Of a stretch of 64,000 nucleotides of DNA, positions 10,881 through 23,500 are shown piece after piece. A program made the translations under genes and the position numbers. Under the pieces are notes generated by a model. That model saw nothing but the letters and a program-made list of their open reading frames with translations, searched no databases and was not told the origin of the DNA. The stretch is taken from positions 39,907 to 103,906 of the forward strand of contig JAKSZP010012145.1 in assembly GCA_022478985.1 (NCBI GenBank), in the 5' to 3' direction. This DNA comes from Massospora cicadina. Taxonomy: Eukaryota > Entomophthoromycota > Entomophthoromycetes > Entomophthorales > Entomophthoraceae. Numbering within the stretch: the first letter of the stretch is position 1; each line of letters begins with the position of its first letter.

Positions 10881-12263
10881 ATCTCACAGAGGAGATTAGT
10901 CTGCGCCCATGTCTGGGAGCAGTTGGGCAAGCAAGGCAAGAGGAGCAGGCGGAAGGCCCGCGGCCTCCAATGTTCAAAAACGCCCCAGAGAATCCAGCGG
11001 AATAGACAAAAATCTCAAAGAACTGGCGGTCACAATTTCCCCAGAGATACTCGTGTGGCAAGCATGATGCAACCAGTACATCAACACGCCACACTCCCAG
11101 CCACTTTCGTCAGTGGAACTCAGAGTCTGTGTGTATCTGGACATCCAAAAAACGGCCTTATGGGAAAAATTTTGTGAAGATGTACACAAAATTTTTCTGA
11201 CCGCGGTGTACGTTGCACCTCACTCCATGTCATGCAGTTGGCTGGACCTAGGTTTGAAAGAAAAATAGCAGCAGATGAGGCTGCAGCAGTGCGCATAGTG
11301 GTCGACCTCCCCAAAGGGCAATGGGTCATTAAAATCAAATGCACTAGATGGACAAAATCAAACCAAATTTTCCTCACGTTTGACTTTTTGCCTACTACAG
11401 TAAAACGTGACATTTTGGAGCAACTCCTGAAAGATGGTCTCGCTGTATACAGCGAAATACAATCTTTTGAAATGCAACGTTTCACGCTGATGCCACACCT
11501 GTGCACCGGCAAAGCCATCGCAGTTCTGACCCCAACTGAGGAGATCACGAAGGATCTAACCCAGATCCCGCACTCCACCTTTATTGACATCGCAGGGCAT
11601 ACCACCCACCCATTCTGGGTAACCATGGACAGCACGCCCCCCATTTGCACCCACTGTGACGTGTTCAGCCATAAGGCGCATGCATGCCCCATCAAGGAGG
11701 GCGTCACATTCCAAGAGCACCCCTCAGCAGCCATGGCCAGTGGAGAGGCGCACTACAAACCAACCGCAAGCACCAAGGAGGCTTTCCTGTGGGGAGCACA
11801 AGGCTGCTACCTATTGGTAAAGCCCATCTCCCCATAGGAGCGGAAGAAGGCCAAGCAGGCCCATAGGGCCACGGCCAAGGAAGTGGCTAAGGCCACCACC
11901 ACCATCCCACACTCACAACGCCAGGAGGACATGGAGACCTTCATGGTGGAAGCGACTCAGGAATCCATCACCCAATCAGATTGGGAAGCCCATGCTGAGT
12001 GGGCCACTCAATCTGAGGATCTGATGGGAGATTTGATTTCACCCAATCGATGCACCCAAGCTCTGGTCAAAACTGACTTGGGACCTATCCCAACTGAAAA
12101 AAAAAATTTTGACCCACTCGACGGTGCACCGAACTTATCCGCACCGCAAAAAATTTGTCCAACGTCAGGAAAACAAAAAGTGAAGGCCAAAGCCAATGCA
12201 ACTCTTTCCGCAAAAATTAATAAAACCCCAATAGCGTTGCTGCTAACACCCACACTGCTATGA
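10881..12263 (+). pseudogene. LINE A copy 2 ORF1
   Basis: Three pieces reconstruct the domain order. First is an N-terminal region containing SWASKARGAGG and VYLDIQKTALWEKFC (another frame, to about 11265). Second is the RRM-like core 11232-11837 (TFDFLPTTVKRDILEQ) with an intact CCHC knuckle CTHCDVFSHKAHAC at 11646-11687. Third is the helical and basic C-terminus 11883-12263, in the same frame as the second piece and separated by a single TAG near 11836. At least one frameshift and one stop inactivate it. It shows the canonical knuckle that copy 1 has lost. Confidence 0.8.
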
Positions 12264-12329
12264 AAGCCCGTGGGGACCTTGAAGAGGCTGGTGGCCTGGG
12301 GGCCCACCCCTCGCACCTAAGGTGCGAAG

Positions 12330-15300
12330 GGGGAAACCTTCACTCTAGGGATGCTGAATATCGCCAGACTCAAGGCCTCCCCATCCTGGGCTAGGAAACT
12401 GAGTTTTTTACAACACAATTTACCCGTGGATATCCTGGCCATCCAGGAGTCCCACAGTGTATGAGGTTTCGAGGAAGCTTGGAAAACAATGCTCCTCCCA
12501 TCCATATCCTTTTGGTTGAAGCACTGTGGGGTGCTAATTCGGAAAAATAATTTTTTCAAATTCGTATCCTCAGAAACATTTCCTAAATGGCTGAGTGCTC
12601 GTCATCACCTTCTCATGCGCTGACGTTGCACATGCAATCATCAACATCTATGCCCCAAATCATGCACACGAGCATCAGGAATTTTTCTCATCAGTCAAAT
12701 CCCTCCCAATACCCCCTGATTCTTTCCTAGTTGGCGACATGAACTGTTGGCTAACCTCACCAATGGACCGGTGGCCGCCCTCACCCCACGCCCCACAGGG
12801 TCACATAGAACTACGCGTTCTAAAAGCCACCCTTGGGTTAATGGATGCGCTGCCACAACATGCCCCACTGCTCAAATACATGATGCGTCCCCACGTCCAC
12901 AATGGTCAATTAAGGTCCATGACCCGCATTGACCTTATTCTAATGCCGGCGAAATTCCAACCCCACATCTCCCACTTCAAAACTACGAAAATGGAATTCT
13001 TCAACCACAAACTGGTCTCAATAACCTACCACTTACCTATCACAGTTGCAAAGGCCCCACATTGGTGCAAATTCTGCCCCCCGAGCTCGCGTCAACAGGA
13101 TTTTCCACGTGGGCGGAAGAGGCAACTTTGGCAAAATTATTTGTTGCACCGTTTTGCGCGGACCCCATTTCCACATGGGCAACTTTCAAAGAGGACACCA
13201 TCCGCCACTATCGCCATCTCTCCTACAGATGCTCATGAGCCACATCAGCAGTTATCTCACGCGCTCTGGCGGAATTGGCCCACTTGGAGTCCAACATTCC
13301 AGCCACAGGATACAGCCCTGAATGGGGCCGGAAGTGGGCAGAGGCAGCTGCCCACCTCAATGCACTTGAAAGGCAACACAAACATCGGGTTTGTGTCCAA
13401 TACAGGGCTACATGCATCACTAAAGGCGACAAGTGCACCGCATACTTCTTTAAAAAAAATTGCACCATGCCAGAGCGTGGCCTGCACACAGGTGCGAAGA
13501 TCAGATAATTCCATTGTGGACACACCAGTTGAAGTGGCAATCAAAATGCAAAAATATTACTCTGAGTTATACCGAGCTGAACCAATTCAGCTGGCCGAAA
13601 TGGCAGAATTTTTGACTGAGCTCATATCCGCACTGTTTTCCAATACCCAGAAATAATAAATTTAATTACTCCGAATGAATTATGGACAGCCATTCACGGT
13701 GCGCCAAACCAAAAATGCCCAGGCCCAGATGGCATTCCATATGAGTTCTACAAAAATATTTCAAATATATATCCCCATTGCTGCTCGCCTCACTTAACCA
13801 AAGCCTGATGGAAATGCGCCTCCTATCAGGAGGACATGAGGCCTTCACTGTCACACTAATCAAGAAAGGGGATATGCTAGACTTAGCCAACTGGCGCCCC
13901 ATTTCTCTAACAAACACAGACACCAAAATTTTAACAAAAATCATGGCTAACCATTTAGGGACTGTAGCATCTGCCACCATTTCCCCAGAACAATTTGTTT
14001 TCATCCCCAGAAGATTGATTTGGGATAACGTACACTCTGTGGCTAATGTATATCAGTCCACAGCCTCTGGGGCACTTGTAATCTTGGACCAACAAAAGGC
14101 CTATGATAGAGTAGACTGGAGATACCTTAGTGCCTGCCTCCAACAATTAAGCCTACCCCCCGCTTCATAAATTAGGTGATGCTGCTCACAGAATCTGCTA
14201 CAATGGCAGTATGTGGCCCAGGCTTCCTAATGGAAGTAGTCCGCCCTCAAAGGGGCCTACAACAAGGGGACCCCCTCAGCCCACTCTTATACAACTTCAG
14301 CCTTGACCCACTACTGCAAAATGTGAATGCCCAACTCACTGGGATCCATGTGCCAGGCCAAACCCCAGTCAAGATGATGGCATTTGCAGATGATTGCATG
14401 GTGGGGGTGTCTAATAGCAAAGATGCACGCGCGCTTGAAGCCCTCATCCAGGAATATTCCCAGGTAAGCAACGCGGCACTGAACGCCTCCAAAACCGAAA
14501 TCATCCTCCTTGGTCAGTTTCAGAACTGCTGGGCCCCAGCATTTAGTTCCTAACCTGGCCCATCTGCTCGCTCACGTCCACGCCTTACTAAATTAACACA
14601 CACCGCTCCATTGGTGCTCCCCTTCGTGCCACGTCCTACCATAGGTCTGGTGCGCCATCTGAGCGTGTGGATGGAGGCAGGCGGATATGCGTCAGCAGTA
14701 ATGGAGTGCCATATACTGGACAACGTGACAAAGCGAATCGCCTCTCTCAGAGCCCACCCTACTACCCTCGCTGGCAGGGTTGTTCTTGCCAACTCTATGC
14801 TCCTATCCAAAGTCTTGTTTGGAGCCCACGCCATCCCCTTCTCCCCAAGCTTCTTCAAATCCCTGTATGCTTTGCTGCAAGGATGGCTTTGGTCATGCCG
14901 CCCTCCACCAGTTCGGCTAGAGGTCATGTTTGGCCCTCATCATCAAGGTGGCATGGTCCTGCTTGACTTCAAAGCCCATGCTGCCAAGATCCTGGGCACC
15001 TGGATCGCGGCTGTCACCGCTCCTGCACTCCCATCCCAACACTGGTCCCGCGCGGCCTGCTCCAACTTCTCCTGAGCCTTGGGCCTCAACAATCCATCAA
15101 ACCCCCACTTCCTGATGAAATACCTCGCATCACACACATTGGCCACAGGTCCTCACGGGACAAAAACCCACTACAAATGAATTCTACTCTCCATGCGAAG
15201 CGCAGAGTGGAGAATTCGTATTAGTGGACATACAACCTGAAGAGACCGCCCCTCTCCTCAGTTCACACAAGAGGTACAGGGGCTACCCATCCATGATGGC

Positions 15301-15950
15301 GTGATCCCCATTCGACCCCATGTCCTATCCAGGGTGGACTACCTGGACATGATGGACATCCCTTATTCCACTGAGACCCAAAAGACTATCTGGAGATACG
15401 CACACCATCCTCTGTTGCAGCCTCAAGTCCGCTCCCATGTGTGGCGCTGCCTGAGGCAGGTGTATCATACAGCTAAGCGCTCTAACGCTTTACACTCATC
15501 CTGTGTCGTGTGTGGCCAGTATGGAACGCTGTTCCACCGCCTGGAGAAGTTCCCCACCTCTAAAGTGATATGGCGTGAAGTCCAACGTCTACTGGGCCAG
15601 GATCAAACGCATCCCTTCAGTCTGTCAAGAGATATGTTTGCTTCATCAATGGCCTCCCCCTTCCACCCTCCCTCCATGCTCTGGTGGTTGCAATCGCCAT
15701 GTGGACTATCCACACGATTGTCTTGGATGCCATCGCTGGCTCCATCCCTACCCTCCCAGAAGCTGTCCACAGATTACGGTCTCATTTGGTGGACCACTTT
15801 CAAGCTTGGATGTTTGGATACCTCCCACCGCGTCGCCAACAGCTGGTCTCCTCCTGGTTCCCAGTTTGGTTCATCAAATCAGACCCCTTCCTCCACACGT
15901 GCTCAATAGTGGCTACGGCCCCTTCACATGTTCCCTCCCCCTCCCCATAA
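12330..15950 (+). pseudogene. LINE A copy 2 ORF2
   Basis: The longest open piece, 12595-13656, covers most of the endonuclease (IINIYAPNHAHEHQEFF, VGDMNCWL, MTRIDLILMP) and the linker to the RT. In this copy the final SDH motif is FNH. The preceding DILAIQESH lies at about 12430. The RT is in pieces at 13680-14553: GPDGIPYEFYK, NWRPISLTNTDTKILTK, LDQQKAYDRVDWRYL, QGDPLSPLLYNF and FADD at 14383-14394. Thumb/connection sequence (14611-15075) and the C-terminal CVVCGQYGTLFHRLEKFP domain follow. Here the last zinc-ligand cysteine is phenylalanine, whereas copy 1 keeps cysteine. The conserved WTIHTIVLDAIAG tail ends at about 15950. Multiple stops and shifts. Confidence 0.83.
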
Positions 15951-16189
15951 GTGGCGTTCCCGCTGGCAACAAGAGATAGCATCGTTTCTCTGGGGTGCCT
16001 CCCCTGGTACTAAGTTTATCTTTCCTGAGTCATATTCGGAAGTGTCCATCCCATGGTCAGCCTTCCCCACAATAAATGTAAAGATCAAGGATCAAAGTAC
16101 CTATTGCAACCATCCAATGTGAATATTTAAGTGGCTTCCAAAGTGGGATATATGGACGCATTAACAAAAAAAATAAGTAAAAAAGGACA

Positions 16190-16440
16190 TCCATTAAAAA
16201 AGGGTGCTAAAAATATGAAATTATCATGAAAATATTTTTACTCAATAAAACTCTTTTTTAAGTTGGCGCCATCTTCCAAACCTGACTTATAAATTTTTCT
16301 CACAATATAAATTTAAAGATTATGCTGATTGGTTCCAAGTGTACCTATAAGCAAATTAGAATACTAGTGTTAAGTATATATTATAAATGTTTATTATAAG
16401 TCAGTTTATTGCATGGCTCAGAATTCAAAAGATTTTATCT
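16190..16440 (+). repeat. AT-rich dispersed repeat G, left part
   Basis: Similar in order and sequence to 47040-47290: shared strings include TTTTTTAAGTTG/TTTTTTGAAGTTG, ATCTTCCAA.CCTGA, TTGG.TCCAAGTGTA, ATAAGCAA.TTAGAATA and TATAAGTCAGTTTA. The remainder of the repeat resumes at 18290, after the D2 element, so D2 probably inserted into this repeat. Non-coding; family unknown to me. Confidence 0.6.
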
Positions 16441-16444
16441 TTTA

Positions 16445-18290
16445 CCACTTGTGGTGTCCAACCCAAAATGGGGAGCTGCCAACATCTTTATTTGCAATTG
16501 GGCCAAACAAAGTGAGCATAAATAAAAAATCCTAATATAGAACCTCAGCTAACATCCTAGGACGCCATAACAGATGGTGAGGAAGCTTTGAGGAAACTTT
16601 TGCCCAGTGCCCACTTTAGCTGGCAGACCATGACAGACAACATTGGGGTAGGAGCGTCAGCAATATGTGGAATAAGGAGGTACAATTGTGGGTTTTCTTT
16701 GTTGATGAGGCTGGAAGTGTCCATTGCCTCGACGTATTGAGCAAGCTGATGCTCAGCAAAAGTGATGAGAGCAGCAATACAAGTGAATGACTTGATGTGC
16801 CAGCAGGGTTTAGGATAATTTGGGTCAAAAAAGTTTTTGTTGCATCAATGCAAGCACAGCTCACACCAAAAGCAAGCTCCTCAATTTCATACTTTTCTTT
16901 TTCTCAAAATCATGGGGAAAATCATGGATAGGATACCCTCAACAAATCAACTCCATCGTTCCATGAGATTCTGGTGAAGTAGGGTGATAGCAGGGGAAGC
17001 TGCAGTCTCAACTGCTATCTTATTAATATTTTTATAGACTGGAAAACTGTCTTGAGGGTGAAAACGGCGAGGATGAAAATTAGGAGGGTCAACAAAGAAC
17101 TCATTTAAAGCAAAATCCAGTTTCATACGGTACAGCTGTTTCTACTCATCAATCATTTGAAAGCCTCTAATGGTTTGTATTCAGCCAGCACTGGGCCAAC
17201 CACTGGAATTGGGGCAGTGGCAGGAGCTGATTGGCCATGTTCTGTCAACCATGGAAGCTCAGCTGAAACTAGTTCAGGCATTGAGTCAGGATTCCATAAT
17301 CCAGTCAAATTCTTTTTATAATTTTTAAAATTTTGTTTTGATTGGCCGCTGCTTTTGTAGAAGCACCAAATTGCCAAAGTTTGGGGTGTGAGGATTGATC
17401 CTTATTCAATAAATCGGAGTGAAACAGATGCTGACCTAACACCCAAGGGAGGAGCAGCAAAAGTTGTAGAAGTGGAAACTATGGGGCACTTGCAATCTAA
17501 GTGGTCAAGCATGAAACATAAGGGGCAAATAGTTCAGCCATTTTGATGTGTGCGGAATGGGTGATCAGGGGTAAATCTGTTCACAGTGTGGGGTGGAATT
17601 GCAAGATGGAAAGCATGATGAAATGGGCATATTGTCACAAAGGCGTGAGGCCCTGCCAGACAATCTGCCTCATTTGGAACAAATACTGCAACATGTGTTT
17701 TGCGCCATAAATGGCCAAACCTTCCATGAGATCATGGCAGAGATGTTTGGGGGAGAGATGTGAGGGCAATCCAGCAAACTGGACCACCAAAGTGGCCTCA
17801 GCTAGGAGCTGGGTTCAAATAGTGTGGAGGGGAAGTTGAAAAAAATTAATTGCAGCTTGGCTGCTGCTGCATCAGCTTCAGAATGGAAGCCAAGATAAAA
17901 GTACCCCTTAAAGGGGCGGAAGTCAATATAGTTGGTGAGTTTTAAAAACTGCTATGGCCATCTCTATGATGGTTGCACCTATGTATGGGAATATATTACA
18001 TATTTAACCTGGAGGCTGATTGAAAATTGCTCTGTGGGAGCACCAAAGGGCAATGGAGCACTGCCTGGGGGCTTGTGAGGTGGTGGGATAAGTCCCAAGG
18101 TGGGACACGAAGCCCAGTGGCATTGGGAGGACTAGCAGAGCCAGCCCAGGTGCACTTCAGCAGCAGCTGAAAGATGCCAAATGGCGGCGCACCACCCCAA
18201 GCCAGGGTAGCAAGCATTGATTGCATCAACATTGGTAAGTTTTGTCTTAATCAAGAAATTGTTTTTATATTTTTATAAAAGTCAAATTTG
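16445..18290 (-). mobile_element. D-family ORF1-only element (D2) with a LINE B-type tail
   Basis: Same protein-coding content as D1, but its 3' end reads CAAATAAAGATGTTGGCAGC, then TCCCCATTTTGGGTTGGACA and CCACAAGTGGTAAAA. This is the tail type of LINE B and of the fragment at 1001-1655, not the LINE A type carried by D1. The flanks TTCAAAAGATTTTAT (about 16427) and TTCCAAAAGGGTTTTAT (about 18325) could be a decayed target duplication. Boundaries are approximate to about 40 bp. Confidence 0.72.
16560..18232 (-). pseudogene. ORF1-like protein of D2
   Basis: It starts MLMQSMLATLAWGGAPPFGI at 18232, equivalent to the D1 start. The beta/RRM-like region at about 17950-17700 is fragmented. A CCHC knuckle CPLCFMLDHLDCKC spans about 17498-17539 in one frame. 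The C-terminal domain KENPQLYLLIPHIADAPTPM followed by SVMVCQLKWALGKSF lies at about 16570-16710. Stops and frame changes between the segments make it a pseudogene. Comparison with the plus-strand fragment at 1358-1600 defines this C-terminal domain as conserved. Confidence 0.65.
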
Positions 18291-18560
18291 GCTTCATTTT
18301 AGTTATTAAAGCTAAAGAAAGCTTCCAAAAGGGTTTTATTAAGTATCTTTATAATTTCTTGATTATTTCAAACCTTTAGTGCCTTTTTTAAGGGCCTTTT
18401 TAAAAAAATTTGAAGCCAGTCTTTTTTTCCCAAAATAAAATTAATAATTTTTTAAAGTTGCTTCTTTTTCCTAATTTTTGAACCTTCACTAACTATATAA
18501 TTTTATAAAACTCATTATTTCTATATAAAAAATTATTGTATATATACTATATATATCATT
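18290..18560 (+). repeat. AT-rich dispersed repeat G, right part
   Basis: Matches 47265-47545 (shared AAAAGG.TTTTATT, TATAATTTCTTGATT, TTTTTAAAG and TTGTATATATA.TATATA.TATC.CATAAACAAAT). It continues the repeat interrupted at 16440. Non-coding. Confidence 0.55.
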
Positions 18561-18653
18561 TCATAAACAAATCTGCCAAAATTACCTAAACTTGCCAAAA
18601 TATCTATGAACATTAGGAACTATCTTACAATATTTTACTTTCTTAATTATAAA

Positions 18654-19267
18654 TGTTGTAAATTTGGCATTACCCTATATATTGTCAAAGGGTTTTTCAC
18701 ACAGGGTTACACCCACTGAGCAATTAGAATGAACGATATGAAGATTGTTGGTTCCTTGGAACACTCATAAACAAACAATTATAGTAAAAAGGGAGCAATT
18801 TTGCTAACAACTCTCTTTTTATTATAAACTAATAATCTCAGTGGATCTCTTCTAGTCCGCCCTTTCTTACTTCTTTCCTTCTCAACTCTAGAAACCTCCT
18901 CCTCCTCAATCCTCTCGTCTCACTGATATCCCAGCAACCTCAGATGGTACTGACCCCTTTGCTTAGTTTATTTGTTCTGCCATATTCTCAGCAATTTCAG
19001 CTTGCTGTTCTTCAACTCTTTATCACCCTGATTTGAGGCAATCTAAATTATCTTCATCAAGTGTTGACATCACTTTATTGCCCTATTTTGAAGGTAATCC
19101 AATAATGACTCATTATAACCCAGTTTCGCCTCATCCTAAGGCAATTGGTTACTTGTAGCTCTGAAACAACCTCAGTGGATTCTGCCCAATGAATCTTCAG
19201 TGAAATTCCTATAATGATCTGTTGGTCATAATTGTGGCTTGTCATCCAGTCAGATAGATTTGTAACA
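18654..19267 (-). repeat. 3' LTR of element H
   Basis: 614 bp, TGTTGTAAATTTGGC to GATTTGTAACA on the plus strand. It is alignable over its whole length with the split LTR at 25520-25992 plus 32449-32586 (shared CACTGAGCAATTAGAA, TTGGTTCCTTGGAACAC, AATAATCTCAGTGGATCTCT and others) but visibly diverged, so the element is not recent. Confidence 0.88.
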
Positions 19268-19282
19268 TTACCCCCCTTGACT
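19268..19282 (-). other. Polypurine tract of element H
   Basis: On the minus strand GTCAAGGGGGGTAA directly precedes the 3' LTR (which begins TGTTACA in that direction). Its position and purine content fit the plus-strand primer of an LTR retrotransposon. Confidence 0.7.
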
Positions 19283-19397
19283 AGATGATAAGCTGTACGT
19301 CTTTTTTTCCTTCAACACAATGTGAACCATTGCACGCCAACAGCCACAGGTCTGCGATTTCAATTTCTTCTTCCATTTATGACTTAGTGTGGAGTTA

Positions 19398-20482
19398 CCT
19401 GACCCATGCCACATCCCTCTTCCCAAGTTTCCCCTTCCCCCGGCTGATGAGGACAAGGCTGATGTGTACCTCATGACCATTATAACCCAGGAAGAACTCC
19501 TTCCAGACTTTGTCAGCCATTTGGCTTCCTGGTGCGCCCCTTTAGGGACATAGTGGCCCAGCTATGCTGGGGAAGGGAGTGGAGCCAAGAGCCTTCATTT
19601 AAAAAAGTGGCCCAGCTCCTGGCGAGTGGCTTTAGTCATCTAGTGCACCCATCTCCTGCTGAGCCTCATCCCGCTGCTTTGTCTGTTCAGCGGATTCTGT
19701 GCTTTGTGCAGTGGGTGATGGCCAGCTGTTTGGGGTCCTTTCCCCGCGCTTCTACCCACTTCCAGTCCCTGAGGGTAAATTTCTGCAACAACTGGCTACC
19801 TCGCCTTCAATCTGGGGTCACCGGCTCATTTGCTGCTCTCAGCGCCAATAATCCATCCCAGTACCTCCCCATTATGGCGCTCATAGATAACCTAATTTTT
19901 CATACCACAACCACTTTAGGATCAGGGATAAGGCTGCACCGGGAAGCCCTTGAGTGGGCCCAGCAAGCAGCATTTACCACAGCCGCTCCTTTTCCAATGG
20001 TTTATCTGAGTATGGAGGACTTCATTGTAGATTTCCTGGCGCTGGCCGCAGCCTTTTTCCCTCAAGCTGGGACACTTGCTTACTTGCCAGTCCTTATGAC
20101 TCCAATCCCTCTGCTTGCTTACTTGTTGATCTCCTGGGACCATCAACACATGTGGTTGCGTGCTTTGCTCCTAGTGGGTCAAGAATGGTTTCAACTTGAT
20201 CAACCAGCCAAGCTCTCACCACCTTGCCTTTTGCCATGGAACCCCAGTCCATCCTCCTCATCCAGTTCCGCTGCACTGGACTCCCCTCAACGGACCAGCG
20301 CAGTGGCCCCTGAGTGGATACCAACACCCTCATTCTCGCCACGGCAGCCTTCGCCTCCACCCCCAATCTGAGAAGGGTCTCTTGAATCCACGGCATCCTT
20401 AAAGCAGAAAAAGAAGAAACAAAGGTCACATCGGTCAAAACCAAAGGAACACCGCAAGAAACCAAAAAAGATGGAAAGATGA
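19398..20482 (+). pseudogene. Antisense ORF in the 3' region of element H
   Basis: An open region on the strand opposite gag-pol, lying between the integrase end and the polypurine tract. Frame 1 runs from about 19398 (VELPDPCHIPLPKFPLPPAD to FVSHLASW). After one frameshift near 19530 it continues as a 279-codon ORF to a TGA at 20371. Without that stop the same frame would run on to 20482, ending in a strongly basic tail (LKQKKKKQRSHRSKPKEHRK). The middle has hydrophobic stretches (FIVDFLALAAAFF; YLPVLMTPIPLLAYLLISW) and the region before the tail is Ser/Pro-rich (SPSSSSSSAALD; RQPSPPPP). I do not recognise a family. Antisense ORFs downstream of pol are known in some plant Ty3/gypsy elements such as Retand. 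It could also be a captured gene. Confidence 0.55.
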
Positions 20483-20586
20483 AGTCAGCAAAATGATAGA
20501 CCTCCCACAGCAACCCCAAATAGATGTAGCTTATAACTTACATGAGATAGTATTGTTCAATCATCATCATTTTTTTGGAGAGGTTC

Positions 20587-23500
20587 TATTGCTGCTTATA
20601 TGGCTGAAGGAATTTCGCATTCCTCAATTTATAATCCTACCGCTTGTGGTGTCCTTGATAGTATAAGCAGCAACACCCATTTTTCTATTATCTTAAATGG
20701 CCCAATCCAATATTTGCAAGCTTGTGCTTCCGCCCAAACCCATGCTGACTGTGGAATAGCACCATATCTCTGTCTTTGAACTGTGCTAGGCCACTCCGCC
20801 ATATCTGATTGGCAGCCTGGTTTTTAATTTTTTGGCTAAGCTGAACGAGTATGCTTTAGTTTGTAATTTAATCAGCATTTTTGTCAGGGCGATCAAATAG
20901 CATTGCGGATCCATTCTGCTGGTGTCCTCTACACAGGCATATAGAAGCGCAGGCAGAGCGGGGTGTCATCCATAAAGCAATTGGAAGGGCTTTTTTCCAT
21001 GGCGGAATGTAGCTAATATTGTAGGCGAACACTGCGGTAGAAAGGAGGATATACCAATCAGAGGGCCTATCAGTAACCAACTTCTGTAGTATGTTCACTA
21101 GGGTCCTATTAAGCAGTTCAACCATTCCGTTGGACTCAGGGTGATATGGAGTTGTTAGAACCCCATGGATGTCCATCATTTCGTTGATCTTTGGAAGGAT
21201 GTGAGAGGTAAAGTTGGTTCCATTGTTGGTCAGAATAAACTGTGGGCAGCCATGTCACTGTATGATACATTCCATTACAAACTTAGCCATAGTAACCGCC
21301 CCCAGATCCTGAATGGCCCGCGCCTCAACCCACCTGGTCAAGTGGTCAATTGCCACCAAGATATACTTAGACCAGTTAGCTCCAGTCAGTAGGGGTCCCA
21401 CGACGTCAATAGAAACTGTATGCCAAGCAAACTTAGGTTTCACTAACTGGTATGAAGTCTTCTGGCGGAATGGCTTAACCACCTGACACTGATGGCAGCA
21501 GGATAGGGTTTCAAGCTTGTCAAATTGCATGCTTTTTCAATAATACCATGGCCTCAACAATTCAAGAGTCTTTTAGACTCCACCATGATCAACTGCTTGA
21601 TGTGCGCTCATGATAATATTTGGTCTGGTGGAAGGTCTATGGATATTTACAGTAGTTTCCCCTATACACTTATACAATTCCCCATTTTTCTGAAATGTAT
21701 TGGCCCTGATTCCATCTAGTACCTTGATAACTTGAGGCGGTTTATCATCATACTTTCTGCTGAGCATTTTGTCATATGTTTTGTCACTTAAATCGGCTGT
21801 AACTGCAATTGGTGTCAATCTTAATAAGCCATTGTCATTTTGGCGTTTTGCTTCTGGTTGGTGGAGAATTTCGAAGTTGTAAGCCTGCAGCTTAAGAGCC
21901 CATCGGGCTAGCCGCCCTTCCGGCTCTCTCAGATTCTGCAACCAGTGCAACGATGCATGATCCTTTATGACCTTAAACTTCACTCCATGCAAGTAGACTT
22001 GAAACTTCATATATGAATAAATCACCGCTAAGCACTTCCACTCAGTTATGATGTAATTTCGTTCATGGCAAATCAAGCTATGACTGCAGTATGCCACGGG
22101 GTGCTCCTCCCCCTCATCGTCCTTATGATACAGAACCACCCTAACAGTGGAAAGTGACGCATCTGTCTGCACAATAACTTCCTTATCAAAACTAAGGTAG
22201 CGCAACACAGGCGCACTAATTAGTGCTGTTCAAAGTGTATCAAATGCGCATTGGCGCCATTCCATCCATTCAAACATGGCATCCTTATTTAGTAGCTCAA
22301 ACAGCGGACCTCCAATGCAAATGAAATCAGGTATGAAGCGTCTGTAATAACCCACCATCCCCAAAAACACCTGAATGTCCCGCTTATTAGCTGGCTTAGT
22401 CATCTTCTGGATAGCCTCCACCTTGGTGAGTTGGGGTCTCAGCCCAGTCGCATCTATCACAAAACTGAGGTACTCCAGCTGATCCTTGAAGAAGTGGCAT
22501 TTCTGGGGCTTGATCTTAATATTGGCCTCATCCAGTTGGCGAAATACTTTTTCTATTTGGGTGAGGTGTTCAGTGAACATGCAAGAGAAGGCATAATATT
22601 TTTGAGGCACACAAGTATACATGACATCTTCAGATCGCCCGAAATGGTGTCCATTGCCCGTTGGAACATAGCTGGGGCATTACATAGCTCTTGCGGCATA
22701 TGAGTTGGTTGGAAAAGCCCTTTGGATGCGATTACAGCACATTTTTCTTGTTCCACCATGGGCAACTCAATTTGCCAATAACTGGATATCAAATCCAATG
22801 CCAAGAAATAGTGAGCTCCACATAATTGATCCTCCACATTATCAATCCGCGGAAGAGGGTATGAGTCTTTTTTGGTGATACTATTGAGCTTCCATTAGTC
22901 GATTACTATGCAGTTATTGCCATCTTTCTTTTTTAAAATCAGAACAGGAAAAGCCCATGGACTCTTAGGTTCAAGAATTCCCTGCTCTAGCAGCTTGTCA
23001 ATCTACTCAGTGACGACTTCTTCATCTTCCCTTGATTGGTGGATTGGCCAAGACCTGATGGGAGGATGATCCTAGTATCCAGCTGATGAACAACTTCCCA
23101 AGCGCACCCTAAATCATGATCATCAACAGCAAAAATATCCTTGTATTTTTGAAATAAAGCCACCGCCTGATCCTTCTGGTCTTCTGATAACACCATTTAA
23201 ACCTCCTGTGGTACAACCATTATCAAACTGAGGTGCAGTTCAATGGTCAGACCAAATAATCCAGAGACCCAAACTCATGAACCTGATTGGCCTCCCCACC
23301 CAGGTTCAAATGTAAATACGCTATAATCTGATGCCAGCGGATTCAAATTGGTACGTCCTGAAGATTTAAAACCAATACCTTGATCTCCCCATGGCCCAGA
23401 AGTATGATGCCTGAAGCCATGTGAGGCTCAAGCTGCAATTGCTGATAAGGGCCAAGGACTTCCCCATAGAGCCAGCAGGCACTTCCACCTCTAACTCAGT

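Larger units (their letters stand above)
10815..16081 (+). mobile_element. LINE A copy 2, full length, degenerate
   Basis: A 5.27-kb copy inside a perfect 15-bp duplication AGATCAAGGATCAAA (10800-10814 and 16082-16096). It is highly similar to copy 1 along its length, with the same 5' start (CTTTTCTTTTCTCGTTGCAA) and the same tail (GTGTCCATCCCATGGTCAGC then CTTCCCCACAATAAAT). The perfect duplication suggests it inserted later than copy 1, whose duplication has one change. Confidence 0.92.
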
